Notes under the pieces: model-generated
Databases searched by the model: none
What the model was told of the DNA's origin: nothing
Seen by the model: only the letters and a program-made list of their open reading frames with translations
Position numbers and translations under genes: made by a program
In this document: positions 1 through 8,810 of the stretch, one piece after another
Layout of the letters: every line of letters starts with the position of its first letter
How positions within the stretch are numbered: the stretch's first letter is position 1
DNA from: Gemmatimonadota bacterium
GTDB lineage: Bacteria; Gemmatimonadota; Gemmatimonadetes; Gemmatimonadales; GWC2-71-9
Direction: 5' to 3'
Assembly (NCBI GenBank): GCA_016704275.1
Contig: JADJAK010000001.1
Location: forward strand, 496,001-560,000
Length of the DNA: 64,000 bases

Positions 1-1
1 C

Positions 2-70
2 GAACCGGCGCCCAAGGCACCGCCGCCAGCAGGGAAGCTCGGCAAGTTGCCGGAGAGTGGGGTCAGCTGA
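2..70 (+). CDS. Possible 3' end of an upstream gene (partial)
   Basis: Reading from base 2 gives 22 codons, EPAPKAPPPAGKLGKLPES and a short tail, ending in TGA at 68-70. The Pro/Ala/Lys-rich composition resembles a flexible protein C-terminus, but the piece is too short to identify. Another frame from base 1 also stays open to 120, so the frame choice is a guess. Confidence 0.25.
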   Translation, partial: EPAPKAPPPAGKLGKLPESGVS

Positions 71-363
71 GTGTTCATAACGCCCGCAGAAAAGAGGGTC
101 CAGCCACGTCGTGCGCCTAGTCGGGACCGCTGCGTTGCAACTGCCATACCGCGCCGCGGGGTGGGGTGTGGGGTTGGTGACGCGACAATGTGTGGCGCCG
201 ACGCAACGGTATAGTGGTGCACTCGCGAAACAGGTGATACGTTCAAACCACGGAATTGCCCAATGGGTGCCTGCGACGATGTACCGGTCCAACAGTCACG
301 GCACGCTTTCTGCCCGGGTGGTTGGGGAGTTCATCCTACGATTGCCTGAATGAGGAGTGTACC
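71..363. other. Intergenic region upstream of the sigma-54 regulator
   Basis: About 290 bases with no convincing gene; an 80-codon open frame at 111-353 lacks a ribosome site and recognisable sequence. A TATAGT hexamer at 210-215 could be a -10 element, but no good -35 lies 17 bases before it. A GAGGAG ribosome-binding site occurs about 10 bases before the ATG at 364. Confidence 0.4.
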
Positions 364-1863
364 ATGACTGCCGTCACCGGGGCCGGGTTCGGTCCCCCGG
401 AAGGCACGGGAAGCCGCGATCTGCTTGCACTTCCTGCCGACGTGAAGGCCTCGATCCGGATCCTGATCGTCGACGACGAACGGACCCTCCGGGAGAGCTG
501 CGCGTCGGTCCTGCGCGGCGAAGGCTACACCGTCACCCTCGCGGGACGCGGCGAGGAGGCGATGGAGTTCGTGCGCCGGCGGCAGTTCGATCTGGTGCTG
601 GTGGACCTCTTCATGTCGCAGGTCTCGGGGTTGGAGATTCTCAACGCCGCCCTCGAGGCGCACCGGGACACCCTGGTGGTCGTGATGACCGGCAATCCCA
701 CGGTGTCGAGCAGCATCGAGGCGCTCCGGATGGGCGCCTGGGACTACCTCCCCAAGCCGTTCTCCGCCACCCACTTGCAGGTCCTGATCGGCCGCGCGTC
801 GCACGCCATCCTGAAGGGGCGCGAGGCCAACGACCTTCGTCAGCAGGTGATGCGGCAGCACTCGCATTCCGACACGCAGGCGCTGATCGGCATCGCTCCC
901 TCGTTCCGGAAGGCCGTCGAGCTGGCCCGCAAGGTCGCGCCCACCGACGCCTCGGTCTTCATCAGTGGTGAGAGCGGCACCGGCAAGGAAGTGATCGCCC
1001 AGTTCATTCACCAGCACTCGCGGCGCGCCAAGAAGACGTTGGTGCCGATCAACTGCGCTGCCTTGCCCGAGCCGTTGCTGGAGTCCGAGATGTTCGGCCA
1101 CCGCAAGGGCGCCTTCACCGGCGCCGATCGCGACAAGCCGGGTCTGCTGGAGACCGCCGACGGCGGGACGCTCTTCCTCGACGAACTCACGGAGATGTCG
1201 CTGCCGCTGCAGGCCAAGCTGCTGCGCGTCATCCAGGATGGCATCGTGCGTCGCGTTGGCGCCGAGACCGCGGGTGATCCGGTGGACGTCCGTTTCATCT
1301 CGGCGACGAATCGCGATCCGCAGGACGCGGTCGAGCGCGGCGTGCTGCGCGGCGACCTCTTCTACCGTCTCCGCGTGGTGCCGATCGTCTTGCCGCCGCT
1401 GCGGTCGCGCCCGGAAGACATCCAGCTGCTGGCCAATCACTTCCTCGGCATCTTCTGGCATCGTCACCGCCAGATGACCGATCGGGCGCCGCGCCTCAGC
1501 GACTCGGCGATCGAGTTCCTGCGTACCCGCGCCTGGCGCGGCAACGTGCGTGAATTGCAGAACGTGATCGAGCACGTCGCGGTGCTGGTCGAGCCCGATC
1601 AGCTGATCGAGCCGACCGACATTCCGATGTACGAGGATTCCGAGGCGGCACCGGAGCGGATGCCCGCGGCCCAACTCGACGGGCCGTTCCACGACGTGAA
1701 GGATCGGGTGATTGCCCAGTTCGAGCGCGACTATCTCGCGCGGCTGGTTGGTCGCGCCGGTGGCAACATGTCGAAGGCGGCGCGGCAGGCCAACGTCGAC
1801 CGCACGACGCTCTACCGCCTGATGGAGAAGCACGGATTGCAGCGTGACGATCGTGGCGAGTAG
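364..1863 (+). CDS. Sigma-54-dependent two-component response regulator (NtrC family)
   Basis: 499-residue bacterial enhancer-binding protein. Residues about 30-150 are a receiver domain with the acidic pair D37/D38, phospho-acceptor D81 in LVLVDLF and the conserved lysine K131 in YLPKPF. A sigma-54 AAA+ domain follows: Walker A GESGTGKE at 202-209, the sigma-54 loop GAFTGA at 249-254 and Walker B GGTLFLDE near 268. The C-terminal 45 residues form a Fis-type helix-turn-helix. The ATG at 364 is chosen because GAGGAG precedes it and an upstream in-frame ATG at 256 adds only low-complexity sequence. The histidine kinase start overlaps its 3' end by 20 bases, so the two are probably partners. It should activate RpoN promoters by ATP-driven remodelling; its targets cannot be read from this window. 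Confidence 0.95.
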   Translation: MTAVTGAGFGPPEGTGSRDLLALPADVKASIRILIVDDERTLRESCASVLRGEGYTVTLAGRGEEAMEFVRRRQFDLVLVDLFMSQVSGLEILNAALEAHRDTLVVVMTGNPTVSSSIEALRMGAWDYLPKPFSATHLQVLIGRASHAILKGREANDLRQQVMRQHSHSDTQALIGIAPSFRKAVELARKVAPTDASVFISGESGTGKEVIAQFIHQHSRRAKKTLVPINCAALPEPLLESEMFGHRKGAFTGADRDKPGLLETADGGTLFLDELTEMSLPLQAKLLRVIQDGIVRRVGAETAGDPVDVRFISATNRDPQDAVERGVLRGDLFYRLRVVPIVLPPLRSRPEDIQLLANHFLGIFWHRHRQMTDRAPRLSDSAIEFLRTRAWRGNVRELQNVIEHVAVLVEPDQLIEPTDIPMYEDSEAAPERMPAAQLDGPFHDVKDRVIAQFERDYLARLVGRAGGNMSKAARQANVDRTTLYRLMEKHGLQRDDRGE

Positions 1864-2920
1864 CCTGACCCCGTTGGCCCCCGATGCTTACCGCTGGCTG
1901 GACGAGGCGGCCGAGGCGCTGGTCGAGGAGTGGCGCGGCTTTGCCGTCGACGCGATTTCGCAGGGTGAAGTGGCCGCGGCCGTCGCCGGCGTCGTCGCGC
2001 AGATTGTCGAGGCCGCCGCCGGCCGACCGCGCGCCCCCGAGCCCTCATCGCCGCTCGATCGCCGCGTGGTGGCGCTGCTTCGGCGCTATCTGCTCGAACA
2101 CGACGAAGCGGTGCCGCCCGGCGGACTCCGTCCCGTACTGCGGGCCCTGGAACAGGTCGCGGCGTCGATGGAGCCGCGCTGGACCGAGCGCTTTCAGGAA
2201 CGGATGACCGGCCCCAGCGGCCTCGACCTGGTGGTCGAAGTGGCGCACGACCTGCGCTCCCCACTCACCTCGATTCTCTTCCTCGCCGAGATCATGCTCC
2301 GCGGCCGCAGCGGCCCGCTGACACCGCTGCAGGAACGTCAGCTCGGCCTGGTCTATTCGGCGGCATTCGGATTGAACGCGGTCGCCAGCGACGTGATCGA
2401 ACTGGTGCGCGGCGGCGATCGCCTGGTCGGGCGGGAACCGCAGCCGTTCTCGGTCGCGGAAGTGCTCGAGTCGGTGCGCGACATCGTCCGTCCGATCGCC
2501 GAAGAGAAAGGGTTGGAATTGCACTTCGAAGGGCCGGGGCGCGACCGTCGGGTCGGGCACCCCGGCGCCTTGAACCGCGTCCTGCTCAATCTCACAACCA
2601 ACGCGCTGAAGTTTTCTTCGGTCGGCCACGTCGAAGTGACGCTGACCGACGGCGCCGGGCTGGCGCTGGATTGCACCGTCCGCGACACCGGCCGGGGGAT
2701 TCCCGAGGCCGCGATGGAAACACTCTTCGAACCGTTCCGTCGTCGGCAGCAGCCGGGTGACTATGCCTTCTCCGGTTCGGGGCTTGGCCTCTCGATCTGT
2801 CGCAAGCTGGTCGAGGCGATGGGGTCGACGCTTGAAGTCTCCGCCGTCGCGGGCGAAGGGACCTGCTTTCGCTTCACGCTCCAGCTGCCCGAGGCCGATC
2901 CCAACATGCTGATCGGCTGA
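1844..2920 (+). CDS. Soluble sensor histidine kinase
   Basis: 358 residues starting at a GTG inside the preceding regulator gene. Residues 1-125 are an alpha-helical, Ala/Glu-rich region with no membrane segment, so the signal is probably cytosolic. The HisKA H-box VAHDLRSPL places the phospho-acceptor at H135. The ATPase domain has an N-box (NLTTNALKFS), G1 (DTGRGIP) and G2 (GSGLGLSICRKL). By the overlap it most likely phosphorylates the NtrC-type regulator at 364-1863. NtrC-type partners are often PAS-containing kinases; here no PAS domain is recognisable, so how it senses is unknown. Confidence 0.9.
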   Translation: MTIVASSLTPLAPDAYRWLDEAAEALVEEWRGFAVDAISQGEVAAAVAGVVAQIVEAAAGRPRAPEPSSPLDRRVVALLRRYLLEHDEAVPPGGLRPVLRALEQVAASMEPRWTERFQERMTGPSGLDLVVEVAHDLRSPLTSILFLAEIMLRGRSGPLTPLQERQLGLVYSAAFGLNAVASDVIELVRGGDRLVGREPQPFSVAEVLESVRDIVRPIAEEKGLELHFEGPGRDRRVGHPGALNRVLLNLTTNALKFSSVGHVEVTLTDGAGLALDCTVRDTGRGIPEAAMETLFEPFRRRQQPGDYAFSGSGLGLSICRKLVEAMGSTLEVSAVAGEGTCFRFTLQLPEADPNMLIG

Positions 2921-2940
2921 TCTAACGCCATGGGAGTCGC

Positions 2941-4137
2941 ATGAGCAAGACCGTCGTGCTGGGTGCCGATTCAATTGTCGCGTTCGCGAACGATTGGGCC
3001 ACGGATCCAACGAGCAAGCACCACCTGATGGGCCGCCTGAGCAAGGAAATCGACCTTCTCTGGGTGGAATCGAGCGGCATGAGAACCCCGTCGGCACGCA
3101 GCGGGCGAGACCTTCGGCGCATCGGTGCCAAGGTGCGACGGATCCTGGGTGGTGGCGGGTTGCGGCTGGAACGGCCCGGCCTCTCCGTCTTGAGTCCTCC
3201 CGCATTGCCGTTTCCCACGAATGCACTTGCCCGGGCGATCAACGCCAGGCTGTACGGCCGGGCCGTGCGTCGAGCGCTTCGTGCGTCTGGGCATTCGACT
3301 CCTCCGCTGCTTTGGGTGTACACACCGACCGTCGCTCGGTATCTCGACCACATTCCCCATTCAGGTCTCGTGTACCACTGCGTTGACCGGTGGTGGGCCT
3401 TCGATGACTATGATCCTGCCGAGATGCGGGCGTGTCACGAAATTCTCTGCCGGAGAGCCGACCACGTGTTCGCGTCGGCGCTTGAGCTTGAGGCCGACTG
3501 CCTGGCGTTCACGAACGCCGTCTCGTACGTACCGCATGGTGTGGACTGGGCGCATTTTCGAACGGCGGTCGAGGCGGATCTTCCGCGGCCCGCTGATCTC
3601 CCAACCGATGGACACCCGATCGTCGGCTTCATCGGACTGATCGACCACTGGATCGACCTGCCGCTGCTGCAGGCACTGGCCCGTCGCATCGCACCGGCGC
3701 ACCTGGTCATGGTGGGGCAGACGAGAGTGGATGTGAGCGCGCTGGCCGCCGAGCCGAATGTCCACATGCTCGGCCGCAAGTCCTTTGCGGACCTGCCCGC
3801 CTACTGCCGCGCGTTCGACGTTGCCCTCGTGCCGTTTCTTGTCAACGACCTCACCAGGGCAGTCAACCCGATCAAGCTCCGGGAGTACCTGTCGGCCGGT
3901 CTGCCGGTGGTCAGCACCCCGCTCCCGGAAATCCTGCCGTTCGCCGATCGACCGGGAACCACGATCCATGAGGATCACGACCAGTTCATCGAGGCAGTAC
4001 GACTGGAACTCCGCGCCGGCCGAGCCATCGAGCAACGGCGAGCGTTGAGCGACGCCATGCGGGAGGAGTCCTGGGAAGGACGGCTGGCAGCGATGCTCTC
4101 TGTCCTGAAGGCCACTCAATCTCCGGAGGCCGCGTGA
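2941..4137 (+). CDS. Glycosyltransferase, GT4-like
   Basis: 398 residues with a GT-B layout. The N-terminal half is divergent. The C-terminal half has the nucleotide-sugar-binding stretch HPIVGFIGLIDHWIDLPLL and a later LREYLSAGLPVVSTPLPEI motif typical of GT4 retaining transferases. ATG at 2941 follows a short GGAG-like site. Its stop overlaps the GTG of wecB by 4 bases (GTGA), so the two are translationally coupled. The pairing with a UDP-GlcNAc 2-epimerase suggests surface or exopolysaccharide assembly using a ManNAc-type sugar. Donor and acceptor are not determined. Confidence 0.85.
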   Translation: MSKTVVLGADSIVAFANDWATDPTSKHHLMGRLSKEIDLLWVESSGMRTPSARSGRDLRRIGAKVRRILGGGGLRLERPGLSVLSPPALPFPTNALARAINARLYGRAVRRALRASGHSTPPLLWVYTPTVARYLDHIPHSGLVYHCVDRWWAFDDYDPAEMRACHEILCRRADHVFASALELEADCLAFTNAVSYVPHGVDWAHFRTAVEADLPRPADLPTDGHPIVGFIGLIDHWIDLPLLQALARRIAPAHLVMVGQTRVDVSALAAEPNVHMLGRKSFADLPAYCRAFDVALVPFLVNDLTRAVNPIKLREYLSAGLPVVSTPLPEILPFADRPGTTIHEDHDQFIEAVRLELRAGRAIEQRRALSDAMREESWEGRLAAMLSVLKATQSPEAA

Positions 4138-5282
4138 AGGCCGTTGTCGTCGTGGGTGCCCGCCCCAATTTCATGAAGGTCGCCCCCATTCTTGACGCAC
4201 TGGCGCGCCGTGGTCACGAGTCGATCCTGGTGCATACAGGCCAGCACTACGACGCCGCGATGTCGGACGCCTTCTTTGCTGATCTTGGGATGCGGGCGCC
4301 GGACCACCATCTCGGGGTTGGGGCGGGTTCCCATGCGGAGCAGACGGCCAGGGTCATGGAGCGCTTCGATCCGGTGCTTCTGGCGGAGCGCCCGGACTGG
4401 TTGATCGTCGTGGGGGACGTGAATTCCACGTTGGCGACATCGCTCGTGGCGGCGAAGCGGCGGCCGGAAATCGGGGTACGTATCGCGCACGTCGAGGCCG
4501 GGCTGCGCAGCGGGGATTGGTCGATGCCGGAAGAGGTCAACCGGGTCCTGACCGACCAACTTGCCGACCTGCTGCTGACGCATTCGCCCGAGGCCGAGGC
4601 GTATCTGCTCGGCGAGGGCATTGCGCCCGCTCGGATCGACTTCGTGGGCAACGTCATGATGGACGCCCTCTTTGCCATCCGCGAACGTGCGGCCGATGAT
4701 GTACCCTGGCAACGGCATGGGCTGGAACGGGGCCGTTACGGCTTGGTGACGCTGCATCGCCCCTCCAATGTGGATGATCCGGTCCGGCTCCAGGCGCTCC
4801 TCGCGGGATTGCAGTTGGTCGCGCGCGACCTTCCACTGCTGTGGCCGGTGCACCCCCGCACGCGTCGGACGCTTGACCAGCTGAGTGATCAGGATCTCAC
4901 GCGGATCATGCTGATCGAGCCGGCAGGATACCGTGACATGACCGGCCTCCTCGATGGGTGCGCGGTCGTGGTGACAGACAGCGGCGGGTTGCAGGAAGAG
5001 AGCACGGCGCTTGGCGTCCCGTGCGTGACGGTTCGGGAGAGCACCGAACGACCAGTCACCGTCACGGAGGGGACCAACCTCATGGTTCCTTGGCCGCCAA
5101 CCGCGGCAGGCATCCACGACACCACGCTCGCGGCGTTGGCGCGAGGCAGGGGGGTGGGTAGCCGAGGAGGGGTCCCTCGTGGCTGGGATGGGCGGGCAGC
5201 AGAGCGGATTGTCATCGCGCTGGAAGCCGCACCACGCTCGGCGGCCCGCTCGCCTCTGCCAGACGCTCCCAAGATGTCGTAG
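4134..5282 (+). CDS. wecB: UDP-N-acetylglucosamine 2-epimerase, non-hydrolysing
   Basis: 382 residues interconverting UDP-GlcNAc and UDP-ManNAc for cell-surface polysaccharides. Family motifs are all present in order: GARPNFMKVAPIL at the N-terminus, HTGQHYD, GDVNSTLATSL, HVEAGLRSGDWSMPEE, and near the C-terminus VTDSGGLQEES followed by RESTERPVTVTEGTN. The start is a GTG overlapping the stop of the glycosyltransferase. The final 40 residues are Arg/Gly/Ala-rich and diverge from the family. This could be a genuine tail or a late frame error; the catalytic core is intact. Confidence 0.93.
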   Translation: MKAVVVVGARPNFMKVAPILDALARRGHESILVHTGQHYDAAMSDAFFADLGMRAPDHHLGVGAGSHAEQTARVMERFDPVLLAERPDWLIVVGDVNSTLATSLVAAKRRPEIGVRIAHVEAGLRSGDWSMPEEVNRVLTDQLADLLLTHSPEAEAYLLGEGIAPARIDFVGNVMMDALFAIRERAADDVPWQRHGLERGRYGLVTLHRPSNVDDPVRLQALLAGLQLVARDLPLLWPVHPRTRRTLDQLSDQDLTRIMLIEPAGYRDMTGLLDGCAVVVTDSGGLQEESTALGVPCVTVRESTERPVTVTEGTNLMVPWPPTAAGIHDTTLAALARGRGVGSRGGVPRGWDGRAAERIVIALEAAPRSAARSPLPDAPKMS

Positions 5283-5317
5283 CTTACGGGCCTTGTCCCG
5301 ACACACCGAGACGGCCC

Positions 5318-6874
5318 GTGATCACCACGCACCTCGCCCATCAGTTCGGCGCTCGCGCCGCCAGCCATCCCACGCGACCCTTCCTCATCGAGGGGGAGGA
5401 CCGTCACAGCTGGGGCGAGATCGCGCTCCGCAGTGATGCGCTCGCGCGCGCCTTTCGCGGGCAGGGGCTCGCCGCCGGCGATCGGATCGGGATCGACCTG
5501 CCCACCGGGACAGAGTGGGTGGTGGCGATGTTGGCCGCGGCCCAGGCCGGACTCACCATCGTGCCGCTCGATCCCGAGCTCGGCTATCACGAACTGAAGT
5601 ACCAGTTGCGGCATGCGGAAGTCTCGGCCGTCGTGATCCCCGAGGCGCCGACCCCCGTCGACTATCTCGAGCTCTTCGACGAGATCCTCCCCGAGTTGCC
5701 GTCGCTGCACCTGATCGTCTATGCCGGGCCGGGGACACGCTGGTTCGACGATCGTGCCGTCCCCTTCGGCGAGATGCTGGCGCGCGGCGAACGACTGCCC
5801 GCGCTTGAGGCGGGTGACGACGCGGATGCCGCGTTGGCGCTGGTCTACACCTCCGGCACGATGGGGAAGCCGAAGGGCGTGCTGCTCTCGCATCGCGCGA
5901 TGGTCGCCTCCGCCATGGGCACCGCGAGTGCGCTCGGCCTCGCCGACGATGATTGCATCCTGCAGGCGCTCCCGCTCTTCCACGTCTTCGGCCTGTCGGT
6001 GCTGCTCACCGCGATCAGTGCGGGCGCAACGGTCGTGCTGATGCCGCGCTTCGACGCCGCGGGCGCCCTCGCGCTGATTGCCAACGCCGGTGTCACCCAC
6101 TTGCCCGGTGTGCCGACGATGTTCGAGTTGCTGATGCGCGACCCGGCGTTCGGTACCACGCCGCTTGGTCGGCTGCGCGGCGGCGTGGTCGCGGGGAGCA
6201 TGGTGCTCCCGCCGCTGGTGGATCGGATTCGCCAATGGTGCGACGTGGAGATTGCGTACGGGCTCACCGAGGCGGGACCGACGGTCACCGCCACCCGGCG
6301 GAGCGATCCCCTCGAGAAGCGGCGCACGACGGTCGGGCGTCCGATCGACGGCGTCGAGGTGCGCGTGGTCGATGTGCGGAGTGGCGTGCTGCACGGGGCC
6401 GAGGCGGTGGGTGAACTGGTCGTGAAGGGCACCACGCTGATGGATGGCTACCACCGGATGCCGAACGAGACCGCGCGGACGCTCACCCCGGAAGGGTATC
6501 TGCTGACGGGGGACCTTGCCCTGCTCGATGAGGACGGCTTCGTCACCATCGTCGCGCGCCGCAAGGAAGTGATCGTGCGGGCGGGACAGACCGTGACGCC
6601 GCGGGAGTTGGAGGACGTGATCCGCACCCACCCGGGCGTCGAGGAGGTCTGTGTCGTCGGCATCCCCCACGACGTGCTGGGCGAGCTGATCTGCGCCTGC
6701 GTGGTGCTGCTGGAGGGCGCCGTGGTCACCGGCCCCGATCTGCGCCGCTTCTGCCAGGACCTCCTCTCCGCCACCAAGGTCCCCGACCTGGTCCGCTTCT
6801 TCGACGGCCTCCCGATGACGGCCAGCGGGAAGGTCAAGCGCCAGGAGTTGGCGCGGGTGGTCGCGCTCGGCTAG
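5318..6874 (+). CDS. AMP-dependent synthetase/ligase (acyl-CoA synthetase-like)
   Basis: 518-residue ANL-superfamily enzyme that adenylates a carboxylate and usually transfers it to CoA. The P-loop-like A3 motif YTSGTMGKPKGVLLSH is near residue 180. YGLTEAGPTVTATR is the A5 region, LLTGDLALLDEDGFV contains the A7 aspartate, and the C-terminal ASGKVKRQEL carries the catalytic lysine. It starts at a GTG 35 bases after wecB without a strong ribosome site. The sequence most resembles long- or medium-chain fatty acyl ligases; the substrate cannot be fixed from sequence alone. Confidence 0.88.
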   Translation: MITTHLAHQFGARAASHPTRPFLIEGEDRHSWGEIALRSDALARAFRGQGLAAGDRIGIDLPTGTEWVVAMLAAAQAGLTIVPLDPELGYHELKYQLRHAEVSAVVIPEAPTPVDYLELFDEILPELPSLHLIVYAGPGTRWFDDRAVPFGEMLARGERLPALEAGDDADAALALVYTSGTMGKPKGVLLSHRAMVASAMGTASALGLADDDCILQALPLFHVFGLSVLLTAISAGATVVLMPRFDAAGALALIANAGVTHLPGVPTMFELLMRDPAFGTTPLGRLRGGVVAGSMVLPPLVDRIRQWCDVEIAYGLTEAGPTVTATRRSDPLEKRRTTVGRPIDGVEVRVVDVRSGVLHGAEAVGELVVKGTTLMDGYHRMPNETARTLTPEGYLLTGDLALLDEDGFVTIVARRKEVIVRAGQTVTPRELEDVIRTHPGVEEVCVVGIPHDVLGELICACVVLLEGAVVTGPDLRRFCQDLLSATKVPDLVRFFDGLPMTASGKVKRQELARVVALG

Positions 6875-7061
6875 CTTTGAGGGTCCGACGCGCGGGCGCC
6901 ATTGGGGCGCCGCACGGACCGCACGCCGTCTCGATCGTTGCCTGCCCCGACCCCACGATGTCCGCCACTCGGCGTGACGGGGTCGGGAGGACAAGACCGG
7001 GGACGGCCACACACACAGGACCGTCGTGACTTCGCTCCCCGCTTTTCGGGCCGGACGGCAT

Positions 7062-7991
7062 ATGGCCGTACCCGCCCTGCACGCGCCCAATGCGGCGCTG
7101 CTGATCGACTTCGACAATGTGACCCTTGGCGTTCGTTCCGACCTCACCAAGGAACTCCGCACCCTCCTCAACTCCGACATCATCAAGGGCAAGGTCGCCG
7201 TTCAGCGCGCCTATGCCGACTGGCGCCGCTACCCGCAGTACATCGTGCCGCTGTCGGAATCCTCGATCGACCTGATTTTCGCCCCCGCCTTCGGCACCAA
7301 CAAGAAGAACGCCACCGACATCCGGCTCGCCGTCGATGCGGTGGAGCTCGTCTTCACGCGTCCCGAGATCGGCACCTTCATCCTGCTCTCGGGTGACAGC
7401 GATTTCTCGTCGCTCGTGCTCAAGCTGAAGGAGTACGGCAAGTACGTCATCGGGGTCGGTATCCGTGAGTCGGCGTCCGACATCCTGATCCAGAATTGCG
7501 ACGAGTACTTCTCGTACTCCGACCTCGCGGGCCTGACCAAGGAGAGCGACGCCCCGTCGGCGCAGCGCGATCCGTGGGAGCTCGTGGTCGAGGCCGTGCA
7601 GAAGATGGCGGCGCAGGGCGACGTCATGCGTTCCGATCGCCTGAAGCAGGTCATGCAGCAGCTCGACCCGAACTTCGACGAGAGCAACGCCGGCTTCAAT
7701 CGCTTCTCGAAGTTCGTCACCGAGGCGGGTGCGCGCGGCCTGATCCAGGTGATCAAGCAGGAGAACGGTCAGTACGACGTCGCGCCGGGCAAGGGTGTGC
7801 CGGGTCGCGCCGGTGAAGGAGAGCCGCCCGCCGCGCGGTCGCGGCGGACGTGGTCCGGCGACGGCAGCGGTCGTTACGCCGGCGCCTGCGGTACGCGCCG
7901 TCGAGGCCGCACCGGCCGATGGCAAGTCCGCCGAAGAGCGGGCTGGGCGTCGTCGCGGTCGGGGTCGTGGACGCGGGCGCGGGAAGGGTGA
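7062..7991 (+). CDS. NYN-domain (LabA/DUF88-like) nuclease with OST-HTH, N-terminal piece of a frameshifted gene
   Basis: Residues 5-150 form an NYN (PIN-like) domain: AALLIDFDNV carries the first acidic pair, AVDAVEL a middle acidic helix and FILLSGDSDFSSLV the signature third cluster. An OST-HTH/LOTUS RNA-binding domain follows (WELVVEAVQKMAAQGD to GQYDVA). After about base 7790 this frame becomes an Arg-rich run typical of reading the wrong frame, while the frame one base later continues sensibly as the next feature. ATG 7062 is chosen; GTG 7026 would add 12 residues. The intact protein is expected to bind and perhaps cleave RNA. Confidence 0.8.
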   Translation: MAVPALHAPNAALLIDFDNVTLGVRSDLTKELRTLLNSDIIKGKVAVQRAYADWRRYPQYIVPLSESSIDLIFAPAFGTNKKNATDIRLAVDAVELVFTRPEIGTFILLSGDSDFSSLVLKLKEYGKYVIGVGIRESASDILIQNCDEYFSYSDLAGLTKESDAPSAQRDPWELVVEAVQKMAAQGDVMRSDRLKQVMQQLDPNFDESNAGFNRFSKFVTEAGARGLIQVIKQENGQYDVAPGKGVPGRAGEGEPPAARSRRTWSGDGSGRYAGACGTRRRGRTGRWQVRRRAGWASSRSGSWTRAREG

Positions 7992-8682
7992 GGAGGGCGC
8001 CACTCCGTCGATCGCCGCGCCGAGTGCCGCGGCACCGTCGGCGCCGTATGTCGCCGAGCCGAGTGGGCTGACCCTTGCCGAGTCGTTCCATCTCCTCGGT
8101 CGTGCGCTTGGCGAATTGCCGACGCCGGCCGGTCACGAGGTGGTGCGGGCCCGCATGGCCGCCCTGCACGGCACCGAGGATGTGTTGCTCGAAGTGCCGC
8201 GCTTCTTCAAGCTGCTGCGCCAGGCCAACGACGCCGAAGTCGCCGATGTCCGCCTGCTCGGCGACGATCAGTACGAGGTGTCGCCGCACCGGATGGAGTT
8301 GGCGATGCAGCGTCGGTCGGCGCCCGAAGCGAACGCGGCCCCGGTGCTCGACGCCGATGGCAATGCGGCACCGCGTCCGGGGATCCGTTTCCGTGGCGGT
8401 GCGCGCACCCCGGCATCCTCCGGGATGCCGATGGTCGGTGTGATCAACCTCACGCCGGTTGGTGCAGTGACGCTCGAGGCGCCGGCGGCGAAGCCGGCGG
8501 CCGAGGCCGCCACCAAGGCGACCAAGCCGGCCAAGGGTCCCAAGCCCGAGGCGAAGCCCGCCGCGAAGGCCGCCAAGGCAGCTGCCCCGGCGAAGCAGGC
8601 CAAGACGGCGAAGGCCGCCGCCAAGCCCGCGCCGAAGGCCAAGGCGGCCGTGAAGAAGGCGGCGCCCAAAAAGAAGTCGTAA
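7795..8682 (+). CDS. Second OST-HTH domain and Lys/Ala-rich tail, C-terminal piece of the frameshifted NYN gene
   Basis: This frame continues the protein above. It has an RG-rich linker (GRGGRGPA, GRGRGRGRGKG), a second OST-HTH-like domain (LAESFHLLGRALGELP to DDQYEVS), and about 75 residues of AKPA/KAAK repeats resembling histone H1 tails. Removing one G from the GGG at 7793-7795 joins the two frames cleanly. The listed start is only the first in-frame GTG; I doubt it starts translation independently. Its TAA stop at 8680-8682 lies inside the first unit of a 7-bp repeat array. The basic tail fits nucleic-acid binding. Confidence 0.7.
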   Translation: MCRVAPVKESRPPRGRGGRGPATAAVVTPAPAVRAVEAAPADGKSAEERAGRRRGRGRGRGRGKGEEGATPSIAAPSAAAPSAPYVAEPSGLTLAESFHLLGRALGELPTPAGHEVVRARMAALHGTEDVLLEVPRFFKLLRQANDAEVADVRLLGDDQYEVSPHRMELAMQRRSAPEANAAPVLDADGNAAPRPGIRFRGGARTPASSGMPMVGVINLTPVGAVTLEAPAAKPAAEAATKATKPAKGPKPEAKPAAKAAKAAAPAKQAKTAKAAAKPAPKAKAAVKKAAPKKKS

Positions 8683-8703
8683 GTCGTAGGTCGTAGGTCG
8701 TAG
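8676..8703 (+). repeat. Tandem 7-bp repeat GTCGTAR at a stop codon
   Basis: Four back-to-back units: GTCGTAA followed by three copies of GTCGTAG. The TAA of the first unit is the stop codon of the NYN/OST-HTH gene. Every unit carries TAA or TAG, so the three frames are all closed within 21 bases. No inverted partner is seen nearby; a separate GC-rich hairpin follows at 8726. Confidence 0.9.
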
Positions 8704-8725
8704 GAAGTGATCAAACGCGAAACGT

Positions 8726-8754
8726 GGCCCGGCGGGAGGGATCTCCGCCGGGCC
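8726..8754. terminator. GC-rich hairpin between convergent genes
   Basis: Perfect 10-bp stem GGCCCGGCGG / CCGCCGGGCC around a 9-base loop. No T-run follows on either strand, so it is not a textbook intrinsic terminator. It sits between the convergent NYN gene and the outer-membrane protein gene and may stop or stabilise transcripts. Confidence 0.5.
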
Positions 8755-8810
8755 TCGCCGTTGCCGTTCGCCGTCTACTTACGGCCCAACACCGCCCGCC
8801 CCCTTCGACG

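Noticed and set aside
210..215. TATAGT as promoter -10 of the sigma-54 regulator
   Set aside because: No acceptable -35 at 16-18 bases; kept only as a note.
331..1833. 500-codon frame antisense to the sigma-54 regulator
   Set aside because: No ribosome site or motif; mirrors the real gene.
7780..7830. Programmed ribosomal frameshift in the NYN gene
   Set aside because: No X-XXY-YYZ or other clear slippery sequence; a single-base error or mutation explains it better, though not excluded.
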